Shown in pieces: positions 1-7,293 of a stretch of 11,424 nucleotides of DNA; position 1 is the stretch's first letter, and each line of letters begins with the position of its first letter. The notes under the pieces are model-generated. The model was not told where the DNA came from. It saw only the letters and a program-made list of their open reading frames with translations, and did no database searches. The stretch lies in assembly GCA_031553835.1 (NCBI GenBank), contig JAVBKX010000011.1:1-11424 (forward strand), written 5' to 3'. Source of the stretch: JAVBKX01 sp031553835 (lineage in GTDB: Bacteria; Bacteroidota; Bacteroidia; Bacteroidales; Azobacteroidaceae). Both the position numbers and the translations under genes were made by a program.

Positions 1-40
1 CCCGAAGCCTCAACTCACCAGTATCTGCCCGTTCGACCAT
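1..40 (-). CDS. Possible start of a leftward gene (13 codons visible)
   Basis: On the minus strand an ATG (complement of 38-40) opens a frame that stays open to the window edge and begins M-V-E-R-A-D-T-G-E-L. It lies about 50 bases downstream of the leftward promoter, a plausible leader length. A purine run (AGAAGGG) sits immediately before the ATG, which is too close for an ideal ribosome-binding site, so the real start could lie further left. Only 13 codons are visible and no family can be named. The stretch could equally be part of a 5' untranslated leader or a structured RNA. Confidence 0.2.
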   Translation of the reverse strand, partial: MVERADTGELRLR

Positions 41-60
41 CCCTTCTAAAATTCAACCGG

Positions 61-92
61 TGAACCCGGCACAACTCCCTTTTCCCGGAAAG
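61..92. repeat. Short inverted repeats in the leftward leader
   Basis: Two small dyads lie just downstream of the leftward promoter. TTTCCCGGAAA (81-91) is a palindrome about one base off centre, placed at the expected transcription start. CCGG-TGAAC-CCGG spans the bases around 57-69 and could form a small hairpin in the leader RNA. The first could be an operator and the second part of a structured leader. Both are short enough to be chance. Confidence 0.25.
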
Positions 93-98
93 CGGATG

Positions 99-130
99 CA
101 AAGATAGAACCTATATCCTTTCCGTCCAAA
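99..130 (-). promoter_or_regulatory. Leftward Bacteroidota-type promoter with A-tract upstream
   Basis: Read on the minus strand, TATCTTTG (99-106) is a perfect match to the Bacteroidota -7 consensus TAnnTTTG. A TTTG (127-130) lies 20 bases upstream of it, matching the -33 element and the usual spacing. Further upstream are two A-runs on this strand (complement of 133-138 and 142-150), which resemble an UP element. Transcription should start near 92-95 and run out of the left edge. It is the best-formed promoter in the window, so the gene or RNA it serves may be strongly expressed. This is inferred from consensus only. Confidence 0.7.
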
Positions 131-377
131 TCTTTTTTCCCTTTTTTTTTCGAATTTTACTCCGACAAAAATCAATCGCCAGTAAACCAAAGATTTAAAA
201 TAAGAAACTTTTCGTGAAAAATATGCGAAAATCGAAAAAGGAAATCCTGAAATGATAAAACTGAAAAACTCAAAGGTACAATGACCGGGTTGAACGTAAT
301 GCTTGTGGCTGTCTGTTCGTTGTATCCAAAATTATTTACGCAGGAAACATCTACTATGATAATTCAAAAAAATTCAT

Positions 378-385
378 TACGTTTG
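378..385 (+). promoter_or_regulatory. -7 element of the receiver/PEP-binding gene
   Basis: TACGTTTG matches the Bacteroidota TAnnTTTG element exactly and ends 26 bases before the ATG at 412, which predicts a leader of roughly 20 bases. No convincing TTTG lies 19-21 bases upstream, so the -33 half is weak or absent. Similar spacing from this element to the start codon is seen for the small gene at 8298, which supports both calls. Confidence 0.5.
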
Positions 386-411
386 CTTCCAATCTTTAAG
401 CAGGCTATTGT

Positions 412-3393
412 ATGAAACAAACATCTAATATGCGGCAATTAGTATTTAAAGATACTTCTTTTGCCCATTTAATGAATAAACGGATTCTGAATGTTTTATT
501 GATCGCAACCCGTTATGATGCTTTTATGTTGGAAGATGACGGACGGGTCGATGAACAAATTTTTAATGAATATACTTCCCTTAGTTTACGATACCCACCC
601 CGGTTTACTCAGGTCAGCAGCGAAACAGATGCAATGGCGACATTGACTAAAATACATTTTGACTTAGTGATATGTATGCCGAATATGGATGATTCGGATA
701 CATTTGCGGCTGCGAGAAGAATCAAACAAGAATATCCGGATATTCCCATTGTGGTGTTAACGCCTTTTTCCCGGGAAGTTTCCAAACGTGTTTCTCAAGA
801 AGATCTTTCTGCGATTGATTATGTATTCAGTTGGTTGGGAAATTCGGAATTATTGCTGGCCATTATCAAATTGATCGAAGATAAAATGAATGTGAAAGAT
901 GATGTGGACTCAATTGGCGTACAAACTATTTTGTTAGTGGAAGATTCTATTCGGTTTTATTCATCGACACTTCCTCATTTATATAAATTTGTATTGGAGC
1001 AATCGAAAGAATTTTCGAAAGAAGCCCTGAATGAGCACCAACAAATGTTGCGTATGCGGGGGCGACCCAAAATTTTGCTGGCAAGAACGTATGAGGAAGC
1101 AGAGCGTATATATAAAGAATATAAAAATAATATGTTGGGCATTGTCTGCGATATGGCGTTTCCACGTAAAGGTTTTAAAGATACGCTGGCCGGATATAAA
1201 TTCGGAGGAATGGTTCGCAACCACGACCGGGTGATTCCGATTATTTATGCTTCATCGGAACTCAATAATCGCGTTTATGCGGAGGAACTCAAATGTAGTT
1301 TTATCGATAAAAATTCCAAGGCTTTCCCTCAATTATTAAGGAAAGAAATTATGGATAATTTTGGTTTCGGCGATTTTATTATTATTGATCCGAAAACGAA
1401 GAAAGAAATTACACGCATTAGTTCGTTGCGGGATCTTCAAACAAAGATTTTCTCGATACCCGACGAAGCGTTGACTTACCATTTGTCGCGCAATCACTTC
1501 TCCCGTTTTTTTTATTCGCGGGCGATGTTTCCGGTGGCAGAATTTTTAAAGGGCATTGATGTTTCCGAATATAAGGATATGGATGAAGCGCGTCAGCTTA
1601 TTTTCGATGCGATCGTCAGTTACCGCAAAATGAAGAATACGGGAGTAGTAGCAGTGTTCCAAAAAGATCGTTTTGATGAATATTCCAATTTTGCACGTAT
1701 CGGGGAAGATTCTTTGGGAGGAAAAGGCCGGGGGCTGGCATTTATGGGACAAATGATCAAACGGCATACGGTAGAATCGGGGGTTCATTTCCAACATGCG
1801 CAATTAAAAATTCCGAAAACTGTGGTGCTGTGTACCGATATATTCGATGAATTTATGGAGACCAATGATTTGTACGAAGTGGCGTTACAAGATCTACCCG
1901 ATGAACAAATCTTGTGTTATTTTCTTCGAGCCAGTTTGCCTAAACGATTAATAGAAGACCTGATTGCATTTTTCGAAGTAGTGAAAACGCCCATTGCCGT
2001 GCGGTCTTCCAGTTTATTAGAAGATTCTCATTATCAACCTTTTGCAGGAATATATTCAACTTACATGGTACCTAAAGTGAGTGATAATTATAAAATGTTG
2101 AGTATGACAGGTGATGCTATTAAGGCGGTATATGCTTCTGTATTTTTCAAAGATAGTAAATCGTATATGGTAGCTACTCAAAATTTGATCGATCAGGAAA
2201 AAATGGCGATTGTTTTGCAAGAGATGGTTGGACGGCAATACGATCACCGTTGTTATCCTACAATTTCGGGAGTAGCCCGGTCATTGAATTTTTATCCGGT
2301 GGGCGACGAGAAGCCTGAAGACGGCATTGCCAACGTGGCATTAGGATTGGGAAAATACATTGTGGACGGAGGTACAACCTTGCGTTTTTCTCCAAAGCAT
2401 CCGAAAAGCATCCTGCAAATGAGCACATTGGATTATGCTCTAAAAGAAACACAGACCAAATTTTACGCGCTTGACCTTGAGGCTTTGAAAGAAGATCAAT
2501 TTTCAACTGACGATGCTTTCAACCTGTTAAAATTAACGGTTAAAGAAGCAGAACAAGATGGTTCATTGAAATATATTTCTTCTACTTACGACCATTATGA
2601 CCAGGTATTGCTCGACGGTTATTATCCCGGAGCAAACCGGAAAGTAATTTCGATGGCGGGTGTGTTGCAGAATGATGTTTTCCCTTTGGCTTCGATTCTC
2701 GATTTTGTATTAAAATCAGGGCAGGAAGAAATGGGTCGTCCGGTGGAAATCGAATTTGCCGTCAATCTGGAAGACGAGCCGGTAAGAGACAATCTCGGAA
2801 CATTTTATTTATTGCAAATCCGTCCGATTGTAGATAGTAAAGAGATGATGGAGGAAGATTTATCGATTGTTTCCGAAGAGGATTGTCTTCTCTATTCCAA
2901 ACACGCTTTAGGACATGGAATTATAAACGATGTATTTGATGTGGTATATGTAAAAACCACCAATTTCATGGCCTCTAATAATCCGAAAATCGCGTATGAA
3001 ATTGAAAAATGGAACAAGCAATTTGTTGAAGAAGACAAAAATTATGTTTTGATCGGTCCTGGCCGCTGGGGCTCAAGTGATGTGTGGCTGGGGATACCTG
3101 TTAAATGGCCTCATATCTCAAATGCCCGTGTCATTGTGGAATCGGGATTGGAACATTACCGGATCGAGCCAAGCCAGGGAACACATTTTTTCCAAAATCT
3201 TACTTCTTTTGGAGTCGGCTACTTTACAGTAAATCCATATATTGCAGATGATGGGGTATTTGACGAAATCTTTTTGAATGAGCAACTTGCTGTAAAAGAA
3301 ACCGAATTTTTGAGACACGTGAGATTTGAGAAACCGGTAACGATTAAAATCGATGGAAAAAAGAATATCGGGGTGGTTTTAAAACCGGAATAA
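412..3393 (+). CDS. Two receiver-like domains fused to a PEP/pyruvate-binding (PPDK-type) domain
   Basis: A 993-residue soluble protein without signal peptide. Residues about 25-155 form a receiver-like domain in which the phospho-acceptor position is Met89 (DLVICMP), so it is probably not phosphorylated. Residues about 171-310 form a second receiver-like domain that keeps the key residues: Glu177/Asp178, acceptor Asp247 (GIVCDMAFP), Ser281 or Ser282, and Lys300 (FIDK). Residues about 425-806 resemble the N-terminal nucleotide-binding domain of PEP synthase and pyruvate phosphate dikinase: GGKGRGL (436-442), AVRSSSLLED around Arg531, and the closing LLQIRP (800-805). There is no GG-x-SHA phospho-histidine segment and no TIM-barrel, so complete PEP synthase activity is not expected. 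A conserved-looking tail follows, with GPGRWGSSD (882-890). Full-length proteins of this type are annotated in Bacteroidota as PEP/pyruvate-binding proteins; their reaction is not known to me. An ATP-dependent phosphotransfer switched by the second receiver is an inference. The ATG at 412 fits the promoter at 378-385. Confidence 0.8.
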   Translation: MKQTSNMRQLVFKDTSFAHLMNKRILNVLLIATRYDAFMLEDDGRVDEQIFNEYTSLSLRYPPRFTQVSSETDAMATLTKIHFDLVICMPNMDDSDTFAAARRIKQEYPDIPIVVLTPFSREVSKRVSQEDLSAIDYVFSWLGNSELLLAIIKLIEDKMNVKDDVDSIGVQTILLVEDSIRFYSSTLPHLYKFVLEQSKEFSKEALNEHQQMLRMRGRPKILLARTYEEAERIYKEYKNNMLGIVCDMAFPRKGFKDTLAGYKFGGMVRNHDRVIPIIYASSELNNRVYAEELKCSFIDKNSKAFPQLLRKEIMDNFGFGDFIIIDPKTKKEITRISSLRDLQTKIFSIPDEALTYHLSRNHFSRFFYSRAMFPVAEFLKGIDVSEYKDMDEARQLIFDAIVSYRKMKNTGVVAVFQKDRFDEYSNFARIGEDSLGGKGRGLAFMGQMIKRHTVESGVHFQHAQLKIPKTVVLCTDIFDEFMETNDLYEVALQDLPDEQILCYFLRASLPKRLIEDLIAFFEVVKTPIAVRSSSLLEDSHYQPFAGIYSTYMVPKVSDNYKMLSMTGDAIKAVYASVFFKDSKSYMVATQNLIDQEKMAIVLQEMVGRQYDHRCYPTISGVARSLNFYPVGDEKPEDGIANVALGLGKYIVDGGTTLRFSPKHPKSILQMSTLDYALKETQTKFYALDLEALKEDQFSTDDAFNLLKLTVKEAEQDGSLKYISSTYDHYDQVLLDGYYPGANRKVISMAGVLQNDVFPLASILDFVLKSGQEEMGRPVEIEFAVNLEDEPVRDNLGTFYLLQIRPIVDSKEMMEEDLSIVSEEDCLLYSKHALGHGIINDVFDVVYVKTTNFMASNNPKIAYEIEKWNKQFVEEDKNYVLIGPGRWGSSDVWLGIPVKWPHISNARVIVESGLEHYRIEPSQGTHFFQNLTSFGVGYFTVNPYIADDGVFDEIFLNEQLAVKETEFLRHVRFEKPVTIKIDGKKNIGVVLKPE

Positions 3394-3437
3394 TATATAA
3401 ACTTTCACAAAAACCGTGATTAAATGTATTTTTTGAC

Positions 3438-3445
3438 TACATTTG
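3438..3445 (+). promoter_or_regulatory. -7 element of the paired AraC operon
   Basis: TACATTTG matches TAnnTTTG exactly and ends only 13 bases before the ATG at 3459, so the leader would be about 7-10 bases, or about 18 if translation starts at the in-frame ATG at 3468. No clear -33 TTTG is found at the usual distance. The same octamer, TACATTTG, recurs at 5768-5775 ahead of the fimbrial operon, hinting at shared control. The weak -33 half is compatible with activator dependence. Confidence 0.5.
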
Positions 3446-3458
3446 CATACTTCTGTAA

Positions 3459-4577
3459 ATGAACTCTATGCCAAATGATGCCTATATAATCACCATCTGG
3501 ATTACCATCGGAATATCTTTTTTATTCTGTCTGTTTTTCAGCATTTTATCAATTCCCCAAACATCGCATCTTCATAATTACAGGGTAGCCCGTTATGTCA
3601 TGGCTTGTGCTTATCTGAGCCTGGGACTCATGAACATTATAGAACTCTGTACTCTTCCGGAAATGATGGATGTTCGATCGACCAGGATGATCGCTTTACT
3701 GGCATGCCTGCTCCAGTCTTTTTTATTTACATATACTAATATTACACTGATTAATCTCCATTTTGCCACAAAACAGAATATCCTTTTAGAATCAATCCCA
3801 ATTATTTTATTTTGTATATTAACACCTGTTGTTCTTTCAACCTCATTGGCAATATATATAGACTTTTTGTTTTATATTTTCATTGTTTATTATATCTCTG
3901 CTTTAATCCGGTACACTCTTTTATTTCATGGAAATTACAATCAATATATCCGGAAAATGGAAAATTTTTACGCCGGCCAGGAGGCTAAACGTTTTCATTG
4001 GATCTATATTTCTTTTTATATGGCATTGATAATCGGAATTCTGGCATTATTCGTGACCCTCTTTTTCTCCCATACCGCCGGAATCATTTTTTCTTTGATT
4101 ATCATAGGTTTTTATAGTTATTATGGCATTCAATTCATCAATTATGCTTATTCATTTCAGCACATCGAAACTGTTATGGCCGATAATAAAGAGGTGCAAG
4201 AAAAAACCGGAGATATTTCTACTTTCCATCATTTTTTTTCATTAAAACAGGATACAGAACAATGGATTGTTGAGAAAAAATTTCTATACCACAATATTAA
4301 TATCGAAAATGTTGCTTCACAGCTCGGAACCAATCGCAGCTATTTATCCGGATATATCAATTCGTGTCTCCGGATAACTTTTAAAGAATGGATTAGCGGA
4401 TTGAGGATCGAGGAAGCCAAAAACCTGTTGTTGCAATATCCTGATGTGCCTATTGCCGAAATTTCAGAAATGGCAGGATTCAGCGACAAGAGCAATTTTG
4501 GAAGAATTTTTACAAAACATACAGGACTGAGTCCTAAAATATGGAGAACGTCAAAGATCAATCACCTAATTTCTTGA
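3459..4577 (+). CDS. Membrane-bound AraC-family transcriptional regulator (first of a pair)
   Basis: A 372-residue protein with an unusual regulator layout. Residues about 10-230 contain seven likely membrane helices (near 10-32, 45-63, 77-100, 111-130, 132-155, 182-203 and 207-228). A linker follows, then a C-terminal AraC-type DNA-binding domain at about 281-365. The first helix-turn-helix contains VASQLGTNRSYLSGYIN; the second has IAEISEMAGFSDKSNF followed by the typical FTKHTGLSP ending. The membrane half presumably senses a signal in or across the inner membrane while the DNA-binding half faces the cytoplasm; this topology is inferred. The stop lies 6 bases before the next start, so the two are cotranscribed. 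It is clearly paralogous to its neighbour, sharing NYR-ARYVM, the LINL-F segment and the GFSDKSNF recognition region. The likely target is the fimbrial operon downstream, by proximity. An in-frame ATG at 3468 is an alternative start. Confidence 0.88.
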   Translation: MNSMPNDAYIITIWITIGISFLFCLFFSILSIPQTSHLHNYRVARYVMACAYLSLGLMNIIELCTLPEMMDVRSTRMIALLACLLQSFLFTYTNITLINLHFATKQNILLESIPIILFCILTPVVLSTSLAIYIDFLFYIFIVYYISALIRYTLLFHGNYNQYIRKMENFYAGQEAKRFHWIYISFYMALIIGILALFVTLFFSHTAGIIFSLIIIGFYSYYGIQFINYAYSFQHIETVMADNKEVQEKTGDISTFHHFFSLKQDTEQWIVEKKFLYHNINIENVASQLGTNRSYLSGYINSCLRITFKEWISGLRIEEAKNLLLQYPDVPIAEISEMAGFSDKSNFGRIFTKHTGLSPKIWRTSKINHLIS

Positions 4578-4583
4578 TGAATT

Positions 4584-5687
4584 ATGGATTTAGAACGGTT
4601 GAATTATATATTGTCACTGTTACTGATATCGATCGGATTGGTAGTCGGAAGTTGTTTTCTATTATTATCAATTCCAAAAATCAAGGAACTCAAAAATTAT
4701 CGTATTGCGCGTATCGTGATGGGTGTAGCCTATTTACTCTTAGCATTATCTATGATCGGAGAATTTTTACGTCCGTCGGATGTAAAACCGGACATCAATA
4801 TGGTGCATACGATCATCTTGACCATTTCTCCGCTCTTAGCTCTATCTTTTACTTATTCATCTTTGTCTTTAATCAATCTGCGTTTTTCCGTTAAACAAAA
4901 ATTGAAGCATGAACTCATTCCGGTCTGCATCTTCAGTTGCTTAACCTGGATTAGTTATTTTGCTTTTCCTGTTTGGATACTTCGCATATTTCAGGGAATT
5001 TTTGTTCTCTATTATGTATTTATTTTATTTAAATATACTGTTTTATTCTACAACACATTTAAGGAATATAAACAACAAATGGATAATTATTTTTCCGAAC
5101 AGGAATGGAAAAGGTTGCAATGGGTCAATTTTTCTTTCTATTATGCCCTGTTGGTTGGTATCCTGGCATTGATTGCCATACTTAGTCCCAGTATTGTTTT
5201 TATTTTTTTCAAAATATTTGTTATTCCTTTTTATGCGTATTATGGATTTCAGCTTATCAATTATGGATTCAAATATCCACTTACAATACCGATCGACATT
5301 AAGTCTGTCGAATACAGAAAGAAAGACAATATCAGCAACCGGTCGGCTTCTTTTAGAGACTTGGAGTTTCTCATTGAACAATGGATCAAAAACAAGAATT
5401 ATTTGTTGGCAGACATCACGATAGAACAAGTTGCAAATCAACTAAATACAAACCGGACATATCTTTCCAATTACATTAATACTTATGAACTGCAAACATT
5501 CAGGGGATGGATCAATCAGTTGCGCATAGAGGAAGCCAAACAATTGATGCTGACCAATCCCATGCTTCCTATTAATAAAATCGGTCAGATGGTTGGTTTT
5601 AGTGACAAAAGTAATTTCACTCGCCAATTTATAAAATCTACAGGATCTTCTCCTTCATCCTGGAAAAACACAAATTTAAAACACTAA
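4584..5687 (+). CDS. Membrane-bound AraC-family transcriptional regulator (second of a pair)
   Basis: A 367-residue paralogue of the preceding gene with the same plan: about seven membrane helices within residues 8-228, a linker, and an AraC-type domain at about 277-362. The helix-turn-helix segments VANQLNTNRTYLSNYIN and INKIGQMVGFSDKSNF are very close to those of the first copy, while the membrane sensor halves differ much more. This pattern suggests similar DNA targets but different inputs or partners. Start at 4584 is chosen because the membrane helix begins a few residues later and the upstream stop is only 6 bases away. The gene ends 137 bases before the fimbrial operon, on the same strand. 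Membrane AraC proteins are frequent beside surface-fimbria genes in Bacteroidales, so control of that operon is the leading inference. Heterodimer formation between the pair is possible but unproven. Confidence 0.88.
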   Translation: MDLERLNYILSLLLISIGLVVGSCFLLLSIPKIKELKNYRIARIVMGVAYLLLALSMIGEFLRPSDVKPDINMVHTIILTISPLLALSFTYSSLSLINLRFSVKQKLKHELIPVCIFSCLTWISYFAFPVWILRIFQGIFVLYYVFILFKYTVLFYNTFKEYKQQMDNYFSEQEWKRLQWVNFSFYYALLVGILALIAILSPSIVFIFFKIFVIPFYAYYGFQLINYGFKYPLTIPIDIKSVEYRKKDNISNRSASFRDLEFLIEQWIKNKNYLLADITIEQVANQLNTNRTYLSNYINTYELQTFRGWINQLRIEEAKQLMLTNPMLPINKIGQMVGFSDKSNFTRQFIKSTGSSPSSWKNTNLKH

Positions 5688-5717
5688 TTACAAGTAATTT
5701 AACATTATCGTTGTCAA

Positions 5718-5738
5718 AACAACAATATTTTTGTTGTT
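5718..5738 (+). terminator. AT-rich hairpin after the AraC pair (weak terminator or attenuator)
   Basis: AACAACAA (5718-5725) and TTGTTGTT (5731-5738) form a perfect 8-bp stem with a 5-base loop, 30 bases after the second regulator's stop. The upstream GTTGT at 5710-5714 can instead pair with ACAAC at 5719-5723, so two mutually exclusive hairpins are possible. A T7 run (5752-5758) follows only after a 13-base gap, so this is not a textbook intrinsic terminator. It could end the AraC transcript, act as an attenuator, or be a protein-binding dyad. Confidence 0.35.
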
Positions 5739-5767
5739 AAAACCACTCCCATTTTTTTCATCCTGTT

Positions 5768-5804
5768 TACATTTGACAAGACCTGTGTGTCTTTGTAACC
5801 TTTG
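5768..5804 (+). promoter_or_regulatory. Promoter region of the fimbrial operon
   Basis: Two overlapping readings are possible. A perfect -7 element TACATTTG (5768-5775) would give a leader of about 45 bases. Alternatively TTTG at 5772-5775 acts as the -33 box and AACCTTTG (5797-5804, one mismatch from consensus) as the -7 box, with a 21-base spacer and a leader of about 16 bases. The second matches the short leaders elsewhere in the window. The repeated CTTTGT at 5791-5796 and 5800-5805 makes a short direct repeat, 9 bases apart in register, and may be a half-site pair for the AraC-type regulators encoded just upstream. Confidence 0.45.
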
Positions 5805-5824
5805 TGTTTAATTAATTCTTTAGT

Positions 5825-6400
5825 ATGAAAACAAAAAAGATCGGACTATTATTCTATCTGCTACTGTTAGGTAGTATTGTCATTGCCCAGGACATACAGC
5901 AAACCTTACCCACTTATTTTCCAAAGGGAAGCGTGAATCTTCGCACCAATTCCATCTCCTGGCTCTGTTTAGTACCCAGTCTGGGAATCGAATACAAAAC
6001 TTCTGATCATATCGGACTGCTTATCGATGGCGCTTATGCACATTGGAATCTCAACACTGCCAATGAATATTGGTGTATATGGAATGTTTCACCTCAAATC
6101 CGATATTACACCGGAAATGAAAAGGGTTCGTATATAGGCGGAAAATACACCATGGGCGATTATAATTTTACAGGAAAGCAAGGCAATTTTATGGGAGGAG
6201 GTTTCACGTTGGGTCATCAATTTGAATTCGGGAAAAATATATTGGTTGACTTAGGGCTGTCTATCGGTTATCTGTATTTATACGACAAAGAAAAATATAC
6301 ACGGATAAACGGCGTCAATGTACGGAACGGCTCAAAAACTTCCAATGGATATTGGGGACCAATAGGAGCAAATGCCACTTTTGTATGGAAAATAAATTGA
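5825..6400 (+). CDS. DUF3575-family outer-membrane-type protein
   Basis: A 191-residue protein with a Sec signal peptide: KTKK, then a hydrophobic core, with likely cleavage after Ala21 (SIVIA-QD). The mature part has the hallmarks of DUF3575: VNLRTNSISW near the start, PSLGIEYK, an IDGAYAHWN stretch, an SPQIRYYTG strand and GSYIGGKYTMGDYNF, ending in an amphipathic strand. Alternating strands and many aromatic residues suggest a small outer-membrane beta-barrel; that is inference from composition. In Bacteroidales, DUF3575 genes commonly open fimbrillin clusters, and here it is the first gene, 20 bases ahead of the next. Its molecular role is not established; a part in exporting or anchoring fimbrial lipoproteins is a guess. 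The ATG at 5825 directly precedes the signal peptide. Confidence 0.8.
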   Translation: MKTKKIGLLFYLLLLGSIVIAQDIQQTLPTYFPKGSVNLRTNSISWLCLVPSLGIEYKTSDHIGLLIDGAYAHWNLNTANEYWCIWNVSPQIRYYTGNEKGSYIGGKYTMGDYNFTGKQGNFMGGGFTLGHQFEFGKNILVDLGLSIGYLYLYDKEKYTRINGVNVRNGSKTSNGYWGPIGANATFVWKIN

Positions 6401-6420
6401 TTAATACTATATACAAAGAT

Positions 6421-7257
6421 ATGAAAGCAAAATACAATATCCTCTGTCCGGTTGCATTGGTCATCATAATATTCCTTACTTCATCCTGTATCAAGGAAGA
6501 ACTTGTTGATCCTCCCAGAATAACATTGAATATGGATTGGTCTAATCGCACGGATGGCGTTGAAATTCCTTCCGATTATAAGGTAATGATTAATAACCAG
6601 ACCCTCACCTATCAGACTGCGGTGAATACACTTTCCGGATTAAATGCGGGCACTTATTCGGTATTCATTTTTAATCCTGCTGATAAGATAAAGGTTGATA
6701 ACTGGAAAGCGACTATTGTCACCACAAATGGAATCGTGGATAACCAACCCGGATGGATATTTTCTCACACATCGGATATAATGTTTGAAAACGATAAAGA
6801 AAAAGACATAACCATCGTAATGCAGCAACAAATTCATTTGCTGAACATAACTCTGTCTATTACTGAAGGAGATCCGAATGATATCGTATCGATAACAGCG
6901 TCATTGAGCGGAATTGCCAATGCGATGGATATGAAAACCGACACTTATTCAGGAACCGGGCTAAGCGTTATTCCCGTGTTCACCCGCAATAATGACAAGT
7001 TGACAAGCTCTGTACGATTGATCGGATTAACTTCCGAAGCTCAAAAATTAACGCTAAATATAACTTATAAAAATGAGACCCGACAGCAAATTGTTTCCAA
7101 TATAAGCAATCAACTTATCAATTTTAACAGAGGAAAACATCAACCGGTTATTTTGCAAGGAAACCTCAAAATTCTATCAGGAGTCGATTACCAAACAACT
7201 ATCACAGGATGGGATTCCCAGGATACAATAGCAGGCGATGCCGAAGAACAAGAATAA
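6421..7257 (+). CDS. Fimbrillin-cluster lipoprotein, DUF5119/FimB-Mfa2-like
   Basis: A 278-residue lipoprotein. The signal peptide ends in LTSSC with Cys23 as the lipidation site, followed by IKEE, an acidic run resembling the Bacteroidota lipoprotein export signal and so consistent with surface exposure. The mature part begins RITLNMDWSNR and is rich in beta strands, with YKVMINNQT, GLNAGTYSVFIFN and IVMQQQIHLLNITLSI. This arrangement fits the DUF5119 family found between DUF3575 and fimbrillin genes; the exact family call is by recognition of pattern and gene order, not by search. Such proteins are thought to be anchor or accessory subunits comparable to FimB/Mfa2. The C-terminus, TTITGWDSQDT, resembles the fimbrillin's ending. 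The ATG at 6421 is preferred over an upstream TTG frame at 6352 because it alone gives a signal peptide and lies just after the previous stop. Confidence 0.68.
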   Translation: MKAKYNILCPVALVIIIFLTSSCIKEELVDPPRITLNMDWSNRTDGVEIPSDYKVMINNQTLTYQTAVNTLSGLNAGTYSVFIFNPADKIKVDNWKATIVTTNGIVDNQPGWIFSHTSDIMFENDKEKDITIVMQQQIHLLNITLSITEGDPNDIVSITASLSGIANAMDMKTDTYSGTGLSVIPVFTRNNDKLTSSVRLIGLTSEAQKLTLNITYKNETRQQIVSNISNQLINFNRGKHQPVILQGNLKILSGVDYQTTITGWDSQDTIAGDAEEQE

Positions 7258-7293
7258 CACAAATTTCCATTACTAATTATAAATACAAAAGCG

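Larger units (their letters stand above)
1..411. other. Intergenic region with divergent promoters
   Basis: This gene-poor stretch holds a leftward promoter near 99-130 and a rightward promoter near 378-385. Between them lies AT-rich DNA with pyrimidine runs on the + strand (131-150), which read as A-tracts from the leftward gene's point of view. Two short open frames touch the region: a possible leftward coding start at 40 and a 44-codon rightward frame at 281-415. Neither has a recognisable product. The leftmost 100 bases are visibly richer in G+C than the rest, which fits a transcribed leader or the start of a gene lying outside the window. No tRNA, rRNA or known riboswitch motif was recognised. 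Confidence 0.6.

Noticed and set aside
947..1234. Several overlapping short frames on both strands inside the receiver/PEP-binding gene
   Set aside because: They lie entirely within a long gene with clear domain motifs, have no family resemblance and no promoter of their own.
3375..3386. Perfect palindrome GGTTTTAAAACC at the end of the receiver/PEP-binding gene
   Set aside because: It has no loop and no T-run, lies in coding sequence, and is short enough to occur by chance, so no terminator was called.
6352..6420. Upstream TTG extension of the DUF5119-like lipoprotein
   Set aside because: It would overlap the DUF3575 gene and hide the signal peptide, while the ATG at 6421 gives a proper lipoprotein signal.
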